From an uncultured Roseobacter sp. (GTDB taxonomy: Bacteria > Pseudomonadota > Alphaproteobacteria > Rhodobacterales > Rhodobacteraceae): a stretch of 64,000 nt of DNA. Below the pieces are notes generated by a model. That model searched no databases. It was not told where the DNA came from and saw nothing but the letters and a program-made list of their open reading frames with translations. The translations under genes and the position numbers were made by a program. The DNA lies in contig NZ_CANMNK010000004.1 in assembly GCF_947499265.1 (NCBI RefSeq), positions 186,001 through 250,000 on the forward strand. Reading direction: 5' to 3'. Positions 1 through 8,058 of this stretch are shown here, one piece after another (the stretch's first letter is position 1; the number at the start of each line of letters is the position of its first letter).

Positions 1-882
1 ACATCTGCGATGAAAGAGCAGTGGCTGGCGCGGTTGCTGGAAGGTGAGATTCGGTCTGCCTACCTGATGACGGAGCCGGAGGTTGCCTCGTCAGACGCCA
101 CCAATATCGCGATGTCCTGTGTGCGGCAGGGCAATGATTATGTCCTGAACGGCGAGAAATACTGGGCCTCTGGCGCCGGCGATCCGCGCTGCAAGGTCTA
201 TATCGTGATGGTGCGCACCGGCGACGACGCCGCCGCCAAACACAAGCGCCATTCGATGATCGTGGTGGACGCCGCGACGCCGGGTATTGAGATACTGCGC
301 CCGATGAAGGTCTTTGGCCATGACGACGCGCCCCACGGGCACATGCATATCCGTTTTTCCGACGTGCGCGTGCCTGCGGAGAACATGTTGCTGGGCGAAG
401 GGCGCGGTTTTGAGATTGCACAAGGTCGCCTGGGGCCGGGGCGGATCCACCATTGCATGCGGTCGGTCGGGCAAGCGGAGGCCGCGCTGGAATTGCTGTG
501 CCGCCGGTCTTTGCAGAAAGAGGCCTTTGGCAAGCCGCTGGTGCAGTTGGGTGCGAATTTCGACATCATTGCGGAGGCGCGTATGGAGATCGAACAGGCG
601 CGGCTATTGTGCCTGAAAGCGGCGTGGATGATGGATCAGGGGGACGCCCGCGCGGCAGCGCCCTGGATCAGCCAGATCAAGGTGGTTGCCCCGCGCATGG
701 CGTTGAAGGTGATCGATGAGGCGATGCAGATGCACGGCGGGCAGGGCATCAGCCAGGACACGCCGCTGGCCATGGCCTGGACCTGGCAACGCGCGCTGCG
801 TTTTGCGGATGGGCCCGATGCGGTGCACCGCCGACAGGTCGCGCGCGCGGAGTTGCGAAAGCATACGCAGGAAAAGATCTGA
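1..882 (+). CDS. acyl-CoA dehydrogenase, 5'-truncated by the window edge
   Basis: This is the C-terminal part of an acyl-CoA dehydrogenase, a flavoprotein that oxidises acyl-CoA to trans-2-enoyl-CoA and passes electrons to ETF. The frame is open from base 1, and about 100 N-terminal residues lie outside the window. Visible family features are the mid-domain stretch [15 protein letters not shown], the beta-domain part with [10 protein letters not shown], and the C-terminal helical domain with [14 protein letters not shown]. The end reads [13 protein letters not shown], which resembles the ACAD10/11-like branch, where an Asp in an ADGPD motif is thought to be the catalytic base. The substrate cannot be told from sequence. 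It stops 221 bases before the M19-like gene; the palindromes between them argue for separate transcription units. Confidence 0.93.
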   Translation, partial: TSAMKEQWLARLLEGEIRSAYLMTEPEVASSDATNIAMSCVRQGNDYVLNGEKYWASGAGDPRCKVYIVMVRTGDDAAAKHKRHSMIVVDAATPGIEILRPMKVFGHDDAPHGHMHIRFSDVRVPAENMLLGEGRGFEIAQGRLGPGRIHHCMRSVGQAEAALELLCRRSLQKEAFGKPLVQLGANFDIIAEARMEIEQARLLCLKAAWMMDQGDARAAAPWISQIKVVAPRMALKVIDEAMQMHGGQGISQDTPLAMAWTWQRALRFADGPDAVHRRQVARAELRKHTQEKI

Positions 883-933
883 GTTTTTTGACAGTCGTTT
901 TGCGACGGCCCGCTATACCCGCTGGTTTCGGCC

Positions 934-950
934 ATAATATCGCATATTAT
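934..950. promoter_or_regulatory. perfect AT-rich inverted repeat (operator candidate)
   Basis: ATAATAT-cgc-ATATTAT is a perfect 7-3-7 inverted repeat, 40 bases upstream of the FNR-like box and about 150 bases before the M19-like start codon. It lies in an unusually AT-rich intergenic stretch. No regulator family is recognised from the sequence. Confidence 0.45.
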
Positions 951-989
951 CAATTTTGTGAATTTTTGATGGAGGCTTTGAAGTCATAT

Positions 990-1007
990 AATTGATTAAC
1001 ATCAATT
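990..1007. promoter_or_regulatory. FNR/CRP-family binding site candidate
   Basis: AATTGAT-TAAC-ATCAATT is a perfect 7-4-7 palindrome. Its core, TTGAT-N4-ATCAA at 992-1005, is an exact match to the FNR (FnrL/Dnr) consensus. It ends 97 bases before the start codon at 1104, a spacing compatible with an activator site near -41.5 of a promoter starting around 1040. I infer oxygen- or NO-responsive control of the downstream three-gene unit. Confidence 0.55.
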
Positions 1008-1103
1008 CGTTTAAGCGAGTTCAATCACACGAGATGCCGGTCTACAGCCATTTCGGTCGTTTTTTGAATTGAGCGGCGCCGGTTTCTCTCTCACAGTGCA
1101 CAC

Positions 1104-2084
1104 ATGCGCGCGCCACTCATAGACAATCTGCAATATGCAAATTTTTCACCTCGCATCTTTGAGCAAATGCGCGAGGGCGGCGTCGATGCGGTGCATGTCA
1201 CGATCGCCTATCATGAGACGTTCCGTGAAATGGTGCTTAATCTGGAGCGTTGGAACCGGTGGTTCGAGGATCATCCCGATTTGATCTTCAAAGGAACAAG
1301 AGGGCAGGATGTGCGCAGGGCGCAAGAGACCGGGCGCACCGCGATTTTCTTTGGCTTCCAGAACCCGAGCCCGATTGAGGATGACATTGGGCTGGTGGAA
1401 ATTTGCCACCAACTGGGCATCCGCTTCATGCAACTGACCTATAACAATCAGTCGCTGCTGGCGACGGGCTGTTACGAGGAGGATGACACCGGCCTGACAC
1501 GGATGGGCAAGCAGGTGGTGGCCGAGATGAACCGGGTCGGCATGGTCGTCGACATGTCGCATTCCGCGGAGCGTTCCACACTTGAGGCGATTGCGCAGTC
1601 GACCCGTCCCATCGCCATCACCCATGCCAACCCGCATTGGTGGCATGCGGCGCTGCGCAACAAATCCGACCGTGTTTTGTCCGCGCTGACGGAGGCCGGA
1701 GGGATGCTGGGCTTTTCGATGTATCCGCATCATCTGGCGGGCGGCGGTGCCTGCACGCTGGAAAGCTTCTGTGGTATGATTGCGGAGGCCGCGGAGCGGT
1801 ACGGCGCGCGCAATCTGGGTCTTGGATCGGACCTCTGTCAGGATCAGCCCGATAGCGTCGTGGAATGGATGCGGGTGGGGCGGTGGTCAAAAACCATAGA
1901 CTACGGCGAGGGATCAGCCGCAAACGCGGGCTTCCCACCGATGCCAGACTGGTTTGAGGACAACAGGGATTTTGGCAATATACGCAAAGGGTTGCTGGAT
2001 CAGGGTATGACCACGGAGGAGGTAGACGGGATCATGGGCGGCAACTGGCACCGTTTCTACACAGAAAGCTTCGGTCCGCTATGA
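1104..2084 (+). CDS. peptidase M19 (membrane dipeptidase-like) protein with altered metal site
   Basis: A 326-residue protein of the M19 renal-dipeptidase family, zinc enzymes that cleave dipeptides and some beta-lactams. No signal peptide is visible, so it is probably cytoplasmic. Family landmarks are FMQLTYNNQ (about 108-116), DMSHSAERS (150-158), ITHANPH (172-178) and GLGSD (239-243). The two late histidines (H153, H174) are kept. The N-terminal H-x-D zinc pair is replaced by D-N-L-Q (residues 7-10), and the usual bridging Glu appears to be Gln (FGFQN, Q86). The classical binuclear site therefore looks incomplete, and activity may be changed or lost. It is first in a unit with the 550-aa protein (4-base ATGA overlap) and DUF3726, downstream of the FNR-like box. 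Confidence 0.85.
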   Translation: MRAPLIDNLQYANFSPRIFEQMREGGVDAVHVTIAYHETFREMVLNLERWNRWFEDHPDLIFKGTRGQDVRRAQETGRTAIFFGFQNPSPIEDDIGLVEICHQLGIRFMQLTYNNQSLLATGCYEEDDTGLTRMGKQVVAEMNRVGMVVDMSHSAERSTLEAIAQSTRPIAITHANPHWWHAALRNKSDRVLSALTEAGGMLGFSMYPHHLAGGGACTLESFCGMIAEAAERYGARNLGLGSDLCQDQPDSVVEWMRVGRWSKTIDYGEGSAANAGFPPMPDWFEDNRDFGNIRKGLLDQGMTTEEVDGIMGGNWHRFYTESFGPL

Positions 2085-3733
2085 AGGATCTGTCTGCCCC
2101 GCCACAAGCGCCGCTGCGCTCGCCCGGTCAGGTGATGCGCCTGTCGCGGATGGGGTCGATGTTTCCCACGCGCCTGTCCTTTCTGCGCACGCTGACGCGG
2201 TTTCTGGCAGCTGAAAACGCCCAGGTAACGCGGCATGTCTGGCAGATGTGTCCCGAGGGCTACGGTCACGCGGTATATTGCGTGACCCTTGGCGGATACA
2301 CCTATTCGCTCGTTGCGGTGTCAACGCAGCTCGCCCCCGAAGAGCGCACCGACCGGGTGATCGCCACCGCCTGGGACACCGCCTATGTGCTCTATGACGG
2401 CGTGCCCGATGCGGATGAAATTGCGCGGATTTGCAGCGCTGCCCCAAAACAGGAGGCGGCCCGTTTTACCGAGCGTGATCTGGTGCTCAGCCGCGCTAAT
2501 AAGTCGGTCAGGTTGTTTGCGCATGTTGTGGAGCGTTTGCGCGCTGGCCAGCAGCCGGATGCCGCAATGGTGCGCCAGATCGGATACCTGATGCGCACCA
2601 CGGCCGTTTACGGCAACGGCAAGTTTGGCATCGCCGATCGCGTGGTCATTGAAACGCGCCCCGGTCTTTCCGGGCCTTTCATGGCCGAAATGCTGACCGT
2701 CTGGCTGATCCGCCACTTTACGCATGACTTGGTGGAGCATGTGGGCCAGGGCACGCTCGACCGCAGGCTCAAACGACACCTGGGCATCGGCAATTCCACC
2801 GGGCTGGGCATGGCGCCCTTTCTGGTGACGCATCCGGTTTTGCTGAACAACTGGATGCTGGCACGGGAAACGGCATTGGCGCGGGTGCGGGCGGTGCCGA
2901 GGTTGGATTCTGCATCCGTGCAGCGGTTGCACGATTTGGCGACCCGTGCGGCGCAGCATCTGAGCCAATGGCAGGTGCCTGACACCCGGCATCAGCAGCG
3001 CATCGACGACCTGCGGCGGGATTGGGCGCGGGTTCTTGCTTGGCTGACGCCAGAAAACATGATGGCCGATCACGCGATAGAGGCCCTGCTGAGTTGGTCA
3101 TCGGACCAGACCGAAGATGTGCAGGAATTGATTGTAGCACTTGTGATTGAACTCTTCCCGGACCTGGTGGACGGATTGACGGACTGTATGGCTGATCCTA
3201 TCGGGCCGATGGCGGCGCTGCCCAGGGATACAAATGCGCTGCGCGACGCCATTGAGGCGCATTTCGTTTGGGCGCTTCAGCTGGACTATGCCGCGACGGA
3301 TCAATGTCAGCAATTCTGGTATGTGAGTTCGGCGAAACAGGAACCCCGGCTGGGCAACCGTTTCGCCGAAGCGGGTGCGGAATTGGAAAGCCCGCTGGAT
3401 ATCGCGCGTCGGATCAGAGCGCTATACGATGATCTGCCGTCGGAACCCGTTGGCATTTGCGCGTTTTTGGAGCGTCACCCCGAGCATTTTCTGGCGGTGT
3501 CGCGCGCGGGTCTTGCAGGTCACTACCCCTATGCGGAAATCCGCGACAATCTGATCGCAGAAAACTGTCTGCCCATTGATATGCTGCGGTGCAAGCTGTC
3601 GTTTTTCGGGGCCTCCAAGTTTGACCCGAAGTCGGATCGCTGGACGCGGATTACCCTGTGCCAAGGGGCGCCTTTGGCGGATGAGTTGGACGCGCGCGCA
3701 GACGATTGGTGGTTGCCGGTTTTTGGCCCATGA
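2081..3733 (+). CDS. conserved protein of unknown function (550 aa)
   Basis: I do not recognise a characterised family. The 550-residue protein appears soluble: no signal peptide or hydrophobic helix long enough for a membrane span. It is rich in Trp, Arg and Asp, with long predicted helical stretches (for example around residues 270-330) and a C-terminal end reading DDWWLPVFGP. It starts inside the M19-like gene (ATGA overlap) and its stop overlaps the start of the DUF3726 gene the same way, so the three are almost certainly translationally coupled and probably act together. Codon use and GC content match the surroundings. The function is open; a protein partner or atypical enzyme subunit for its neighbours is inference only. 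Confidence 0.8.
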   Translation: MKDLSAPPQAPLRSPGQVMRLSRMGSMFPTRLSFLRTLTRFLAAENAQVTRHVWQMCPEGYGHAVYCVTLGGYTYSLVAVSTQLAPEERTDRVIATAWDTAYVLYDGVPDADEIARICSAAPKQEAARFTERDLVLSRANKSVRLFAHVVERLRAGQQPDAAMVRQIGYLMRTTAVYGNGKFGIADRVVIETRPGLSGPFMAEMLTVWLIRHFTHDLVEHVGQGTLDRRLKRHLGIGNSTGLGMAPFLVTHPVLLNNWMLARETALARVRAVPRLDSASVQRLHDLATRAAQHLSQWQVPDTRHQQRIDDLRRDWARVLAWLTPENMMADHAIEALLSWSSDQTEDVQELIVALVIELFPDLVDGLTDCMADPIGPMAALPRDTNALRDAIEAHFVWALQLDYAATDQCQQFWYVSSAKQEPRLGNRFAEAGAELESPLDIARRIRALYDDLPSEPVGICAFLERHPEHFLAVSRAGLAGHYPYAEIRDNLIAENCLPIDMLRCKLSFFGASKFDPKSDRWTRITLCQGAPLADELDARADDWWLPVFGP

Positions 3734-4236
3734 GCTGGTCGCGTGCGGAAATCCTGGCCCTGGCCACAAAAGCCGCGCGCGGGGCAGCGGCGCCACCGGG
3801 GCAGGCCGCTCAATTTGGCCAAGCCGCTGCGCAACATCTGGGTCGGGGACGGTCGGCGGATGATCTGCTGCGCGCGTTGGAGCAGCTGCCCTCAGGACCG
3901 ATCCTGCAGATACCGGTTGAGATCAGCCGGGTCATGATCTCCGCAGAGGGACAGCAGAGCATCGATGCCAGTGTCGAAGTTGGAGCCTATGCGGCGCTTT
4001 TCGAAAGCTATCTGGAAAGCTTGCCGTGCAAGACCACGATTACTGCGCGAACGCCTGAGACCTTTCATGTTGTGCTAGAATCGGCCGTTCCGGCACCGGG
4101 TGTCTCGTTGGACCGGATCACCGGCTGCGACCTTGCGATTGAGAAGATGACGACCCTGGCGGCGCGCACTTTTGTCCCGGAGAGCGAGGCCTCGCGTCTT
4201 GCTGGCGCGGGTGCCGGTCTCACGGACAATGACTAA
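3730..4236 (+). CDS. DUF3726 domain protein
   Basis: A 168-residue protein that resembles the DUF3726 family, which has no established role. The start ATG at 3730 overlaps the preceding stop (ATGA), which decides it over the in-frame upstream ATG at 3706 inside the previous gene. The first third (SRAEILALATKAARG) looks helical. The later part (TTITARTPETFHVVL, GCDLAIEKMTTLAARTFVPESEASR) ends in a short segment resembling a conserved C-terminal box. It is the last gene of the three-gene unit and is followed, 27 bases on, by the convergent truA. The assignment to DUF3726 is from memory of the family and moderately sure. Confidence 0.72.
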   Translation: MSWSRAEILALATKAARGAAAPPGQAAQFGQAAAQHLGRGRSADDLLRALEQLPSGPILQIPVEISRVMISAEGQQSIDASVEVGAYAALFESYLESLPCKTTITARTPETFHVVLESAVPAPGVSLDRITGCDLAIEKMTTLAARTFVPESEASRLAGAGAGLTDND

Positions 4237-4263
4237 GTAAGTCGAATTGACCCTCGCAGGATC

Positions 4264-5037
4264 TTACGCGCCCGCGAACGGATCCGTCTCATAAACCACA
4301 TGCGCGAGGTAGAGGCCCTGGGGCGGGCAAACCGGGCCGCAGGCCGCGCGGTCCCGGGCTGCCAACGCAAGCACCACCTGGTCGGGGTCCCAAGATCCCG
4401 CGCCCACCCGTTCCAGCGTGCCGACGAAGCTGCGGACCTGATTGTGCAGGAAAGATCGCGCGCGCACATCGAAATGCACCTCGCGCCCGTGCGGTGTGTC
4501 GACAGCCGTCACCTCCAGCCGGTTCAGTGTCTTCACCGGGCTGTCGGCCTGACAGATGGTTGAACGGAAGGTCGTGAAGTCATGGCGTCCGACCAAATGA
4601 CGTGCCGCGGCCTGCATCGCATCGACATCAAGGTCGTGTTTGACCTGCCAGACCAGCCCCTCCTGATGCGTCGCGGGCGCGCGGCGGGTCAGGATGCGGA
4701 ACTGGTACTGACGCTCCTGCGCTGAAAACCTTGCATGCCAGTCTTCCGTTACCTCCGCGCAGTCGATGATTGCAACAGGCGCAGGTTTGAGATGGTAGTT
4801 GAGCGCCTCGGACAAACGAAACGGAGTCCAGGTCGCAGCCATATCGCAATGAGCGACCTGACCCAGCGCGTGAACCCCAGCATCCGTCCGCCCGGCGGCG
4901 GCAATCGTATGCGCGCGCGGCTCCAGCCGGGCCAGAGCGGCCTCGATGGATCCCTGAACCGTCACCTGGTCTTTCTGGCGTTGCCAGCCGGCAAAGGGGG
5001 CGCCGTGATATTCGATTTTCAGTGCATAGCGGGGCAT
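4264..5037 (-). CDS. truA: tRNA pseudouridine synthase A
   Basis: TruA converts uridines 38-40 of the tRNA anticodon arm to pseudouridine. The 257-residue protein carries the catalytic aspartate motif [14 protein letters not shown], the N-terminal [12 protein letters not shown] and the C-terminal [15 protein letters not shown]. The start at 5037 ([12 protein letters not shown]) matches the family N-terminus; an in-frame ATG 36 bases upstream would add an unneeded extension. It is convergent with the DUF3726 gene and divergent from ycjX. Length is normal for the family. Confidence 0.95.
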   Translation of the reverse strand: MPRYALKIEYHGAPFAGWQRQKDQVTVQGSIEAALARLEPRAHTIAAAGRTDAGVHALGQVAHCDMAATWTPFRLSEALNYHLKPAPVAIIDCAEVTEDWHARFSAQERQYQFRILTRRAPATHQEGLVWQVKHDLDVDAMQAAARHLVGRHDFTTFRSTICQADSPVKTLNRLEVTAVDTPHGREVHFDVRARSFLHNQVRSFVGTLERVGAGSWDPDQVVLALAARDRAACGPVCPPQGLYLAHVVYETDPFAGA

Positions 5038-5150
5038 GGCGCTGCCCCTAGCCTGTGCCGCCCATTGCGTCAAATGCCTTTGTTCGCACTGGCGTGCCCC
5101 TGCAGCAGGGCTTATGTATCTGGAAACAGAACCGCAGGGGCAGTCAGGCT

Positions 5151-6566
5151 TTGGTCATTTCGTCACTCGCCGATACGGTGCTGCGCCAGATTGAAACGGT
5201 GCAGGACACGGTCAACGAGACCCTATTTGAACCCGTGATCCGAATTGGCGTGACCGGTCTTGCGCGCTCTGGCAAGACGGTTTTTATCACGTCACTGGTG
5301 GCCAATATGCTGGACCGTGGACGGATGCCGCATCTTGTCGCCGCCGCTGAGGGTCGCATCGAGGCAGCGTTTTTGCAACCACAGCCAGATGACACCGTGC
5401 CGCGATTCGATTTCGAAACACATCTGTCGCAGCTTACCGCGCAGGCCCCGAAATGGCCCGACAGCACGCGCGCCATCTCCGAATTGCGCCTGTCACTGCG
5501 CGTCCGCCGTGCGGGCTTGCTGGCCGGGCTGCAAGGGCCGCGTACGATCCACGTTGATATCGTCGACTACCCCGGCGAGTGGCTGCTGGATCTGGCCCTG
5601 CTGGATAAATCCTACGCCGAGTGGTCGCGTGAAACGCTCGACCGGTTGCGAAATCGCGAGGCAGCGCAGGAGTTTGCGGCGCTGGTGGGTGACACCGATG
5701 CCACGGCGTCTTTGGAAGAAACCACCGCGAAAACACTGGCCGCCCGATTCACCGACTATCTGAATGCGGCGCGCGCCGCCGGGTTTTACGATTGCACGCC
5801 GGGTCGCTTCCTGCTGCCGGGGGATCTTGCTGGATCACCCGTTCTGACGTTCGCGCCGCTGCCGGGGGAGGGCACGGGACCCCGCGGCTCGTTGCTGCGC
5901 GAGATGAACCGCCGTTATGAGGCCTATAAACGCGAAGTTGTTCGCCCGTTTTTCCGGGATCATTTTTCCCGCATTGACCGTCAGGTGGTGCTGGTCGATG
6001 CCTTGGGGGCGATCCACAAGGGACCGCGCGCCGTCGAAGACATGCGCGATGCGATGGCCGATATTCTGGGCGCTTTCAGACCGGGGCAAAACGCCTTTTT
6101 GACGCAGCTTTTTCAGGGCAAGCGGGTGGAGAAAATCCTCTTTGCTGCGACCAAGGCAGATCACCTGCATCACAAACAGCACAAGCGTCTCACCGCCATC
6201 ATGGAGGCCTTCCTGCGTGGGGCGGCGGATCGCGCGCGGTTTGCCGGTGCCGAAACCTCCGCCATGGCGATTGCCTCTTTACGGGCGACGACCGAGGACA
6301 GCATCACCCATGATGGTCAGGCGCTGGACGTGGTCCGCGGCACCCTTTTGGACAGCGGGAAAGAGGCAGCATTTTATCCCGGTGCGCTGCCCGAGGATCC
6401 CAGCCATTTGTTAACGCCTGCGCGCGAGGGAGCCGAAAACTGGCTGGACCAGGACTACCGTGTGATGAATTTCGCACCTTCGCCGCTTACTTTGCGCCCC
6501 GGCGATGGTCCACCGCACATCCGGCTTGATAAGGCAGCCCAATTCCTTTTAGGGGATAGGCTATGA
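5151..6566 (+). CDS. YcjX-family P-loop protein (DUF463)
   Basis: A 471-residue member of the YcjX family of predicted P-loop NTPases linked to stress responses in enterobacteria; its biochemical role is not settled. The Walker A motif is GLARSGKT. Further family-like stretches are [28 protein letters not shown] and [14 protein letters not shown], the last like a G4-type TKAD base-recognition motif. I chose the TTG at 5151 because a purine-rich AGGGG lies about 10 bases upstream and the length then fits the family. It overlaps the GNAT gene by ATGA and is followed by its usual partner, a DUF697 (YcjF) protein. Confidence 0.88.
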   Translation: MVISSLADTVLRQIETVQDTVNETLFEPVIRIGVTGLARSGKTVFITSLVANMLDRGRMPHLVAAAEGRIEAAFLQPQPDDTVPRFDFETHLSQLTAQAPKWPDSTRAISELRLSLRVRRAGLLAGLQGPRTIHVDIVDYPGEWLLDLALLDKSYAEWSRETLDRLRNREAAQEFAALVGDTDATASLEETTAKTLAARFTDYLNAARAAGFYDCTPGRFLLPGDLAGSPVLTFAPLPGEGTGPRGSLLREMNRRYEAYKREVVRPFFRDHFSRIDRQVVLVDALGAIHKGPRAVEDMRDAMADILGAFRPGQNAFLTQLFQGKRVEKILFAATKADHLHHKQHKRLTAIMEAFLRGAADRARFAGAETSAMAIASLRATTEDSITHDGQALDVVRGTLLDSGKEAAFYPGALPEDPSHLLTPAREGAENWLDQDYRVMNFAPSPLTLRPGDGPPHIRLDKAAQFLLGDRL

Positions 6567-7012
6567 GCACGATCATGATCACCCCGGCACGCAGCCTTGA
6601 TGCAGGCGCCGTGGGCCACATTTTGTCAGTGTCCAATGACACCATGCCCTGGCTGCCGCGACTTCACTCCGCAGCTGAGGAAATCATGTATGCTGGCGAC
6701 ATGATCGAAGCCGGATGGGTGCGCGTGGCGAAAATCGATGGGAAGGTCGTGGGCTTCATTGCACGGCACGAAAGCGATGTGCACGCGCTCTATGTCCTGC
6801 CGGAGGCACAGGATTGTGGCGTGGGTACCGCGCTGCTGGATGATGCCAAGACGGAATGTGATTTCCTGGCGCTGTGGAGCTATCAGGCGAATTCGTCAGC
6901 GACCCGGTTTTACGGGCTGCGCGGGTTTATCGAGACCGCCCGCACGGATGGCAGCGAAAATGACGTGGGCCTGCCCGATATCCGGTTCGAGTGGGCCAAG
7001 GGCGCCTTCTGA
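6563..7012 (+). CDS. GNAT-family N-acetyltransferase
   Basis: A 149-residue GCN5-related acetyltransferase, which would transfer an acetyl group from acetyl-CoA to an amine. The CoA-pyrophosphate loop is visible as QDCGVGTALLDDAK (R/Q-x-x-G-x-G/A), preceded by the beta4 strand HALYVLPEA and followed by YGLRGFIETART, which fits the GNAT C-terminal aromatic-Gly-Phe pattern. The substrate is unknown. It is sandwiched between ycjX and the DUF697 gene, with 4-base and 1-base overlaps, so all three are likely co-translated. Confidence 0.87.
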   Translation: MSTIMITPARSLDAGAVGHILSVSNDTMPWLPRLHSAAEEIMYAGDMIEAGWVRVAKIDGKVVGFIARHESDVHALYVLPEAQDCGVGTALLDDAKTECDFLALWSYQANSSATRFYGLRGFIETARTDGSENDVGLPDIRFEWAKGAF

Positions 7013-8016
7013 TGGCCAAGGGGCCGGTTCTTATTGAAATAGACGCGGAAGACCGCACCGGGCCGAACGTTGCCGATGCGCCGCCGGTGCCGGACGAGGA
7101 TCTGGCACTTCCACAGGGTCAGGCGATGCAAGTGGCCGCGGGCATTGCTGCGCGCAAGCCCTCGCGTCTGGTACGTTGGTTCTGGTCGCTGGCGGTCGCC
7201 TTGATCGGGGCCGTGGCGTCCATCGCCGCCTGGGACTTTCTGACCGGGTTGGTGCTGCGCAACCCGATTTTGGGGTGGGGGGTGACGGCGCTGACCGGAG
7301 CCTTTTTGCTGGTGCTGGTTGCAATCTGCCTGCGTGAATTTGCGGCGTTGGGCCGGTTAGGGCGGCTGGATGGATTGCGCCGCGCTGCAGATACCGCGCT
7401 TGAAGCGGAGGATCTGACGGCGGCCCGCGCCGTCACGGATCGGCTTCTTGCGCTCTACAAAGGGCGTGAGGACACGCGCTGGGGCCGCGGTCGGTTTGAG
7501 GAATTGCAGCGCGACCAGATGGATGCATCGAGCCTTCTGGTGCTGGCAGATAGCGAAATTCTCGGCCCGCTGGATGTGGCGGCAGCGCGCGAGGTGGAGG
7601 CCGCAGCCCGTCAGGTGGCCACGGTCACGGCACTTGTCCCGTTGGCGCTGGCCGACGTCGCGGCAGCGCTGACCGCAAACCTGCGGATGATCCGGCGGAT
7701 TGCCGAAGTCTATGGCGGGCGCTCCGGGTTCCTGGGCGGATGGCGGCTGACCCGTGCAGTGATGGCGCATCTGGTGGCCACCGGCGCGGTGGCCGTCGGA
7801 GATGACCTGCTGGAGCCGGTCTTGGGTGGGTCCATCCTGGGAAAACTCTCCCGCAGGTTCGGTGAGGGGCTGGTCAATGGCGCCTTGACCGCTCGCGTGG
7901 GCGTTGCGGCGATGGAAGTGTGCCGACCGCTGCCGTTTGCCACTGGAAAAAAGCCAAAAGTGCGCGATATCATCAAGAGGAGCCTTGGCGGACTGTTTTC
8001 GACGTCAAAATCCTGA
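7012..8016 (+). CDS. YcjF/DUF697-family inner membrane protein (TIGR01620-like)
   Basis: A 334-residue membrane protein of the type paired with YcjX in many proteobacteria. Two hydrophobic helices lie near residues 55-75 and 85-110 (LVRWFWSLAVALIGAVASIA; ILGWGVTALTGAFLLVLVAI). The C-terminal half carries the DUF697-like domain with PLALADVAAALTANLRMIRRIAEVYGG-type helices, split here by reading. The start at 7012 uses the ATG overlapping the GNAT stop; an in-frame ATG at 6991 lies inside the upstream gene and is less likely. Its role is unknown; stress-related envelope function is inferred from the family. Confidence 0.85.
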   Translation: MAKGPVLIEIDAEDRTGPNVADAPPVPDEDLALPQGQAMQVAAGIAARKPSRLVRWFWSLAVALIGAVASIAAWDFLTGLVLRNPILGWGVTALTGAFLLVLVAICLREFAALGRLGRLDGLRRAADTALEAEDLTAARAVTDRLLALYKGREDTRWGRGRFEELQRDQMDASSLLVLADSEILGPLDVAAAREVEAAARQVATVTALVPLALADVAAALTANLRMIRRIAEVYGGRSGFLGGWRLTRAVMAHLVATGAVAVGDDLLEPVLGGSILGKLSRRFGEGLVNGALTARVGVAAMEVCRPLPFATGKKPKVRDIIKRSLGGLFSTSKS

Positions 8017-8058
8017 ATGCAGACAGGCGCGATGACCGCGCACGCAAAGGAGTGACTG

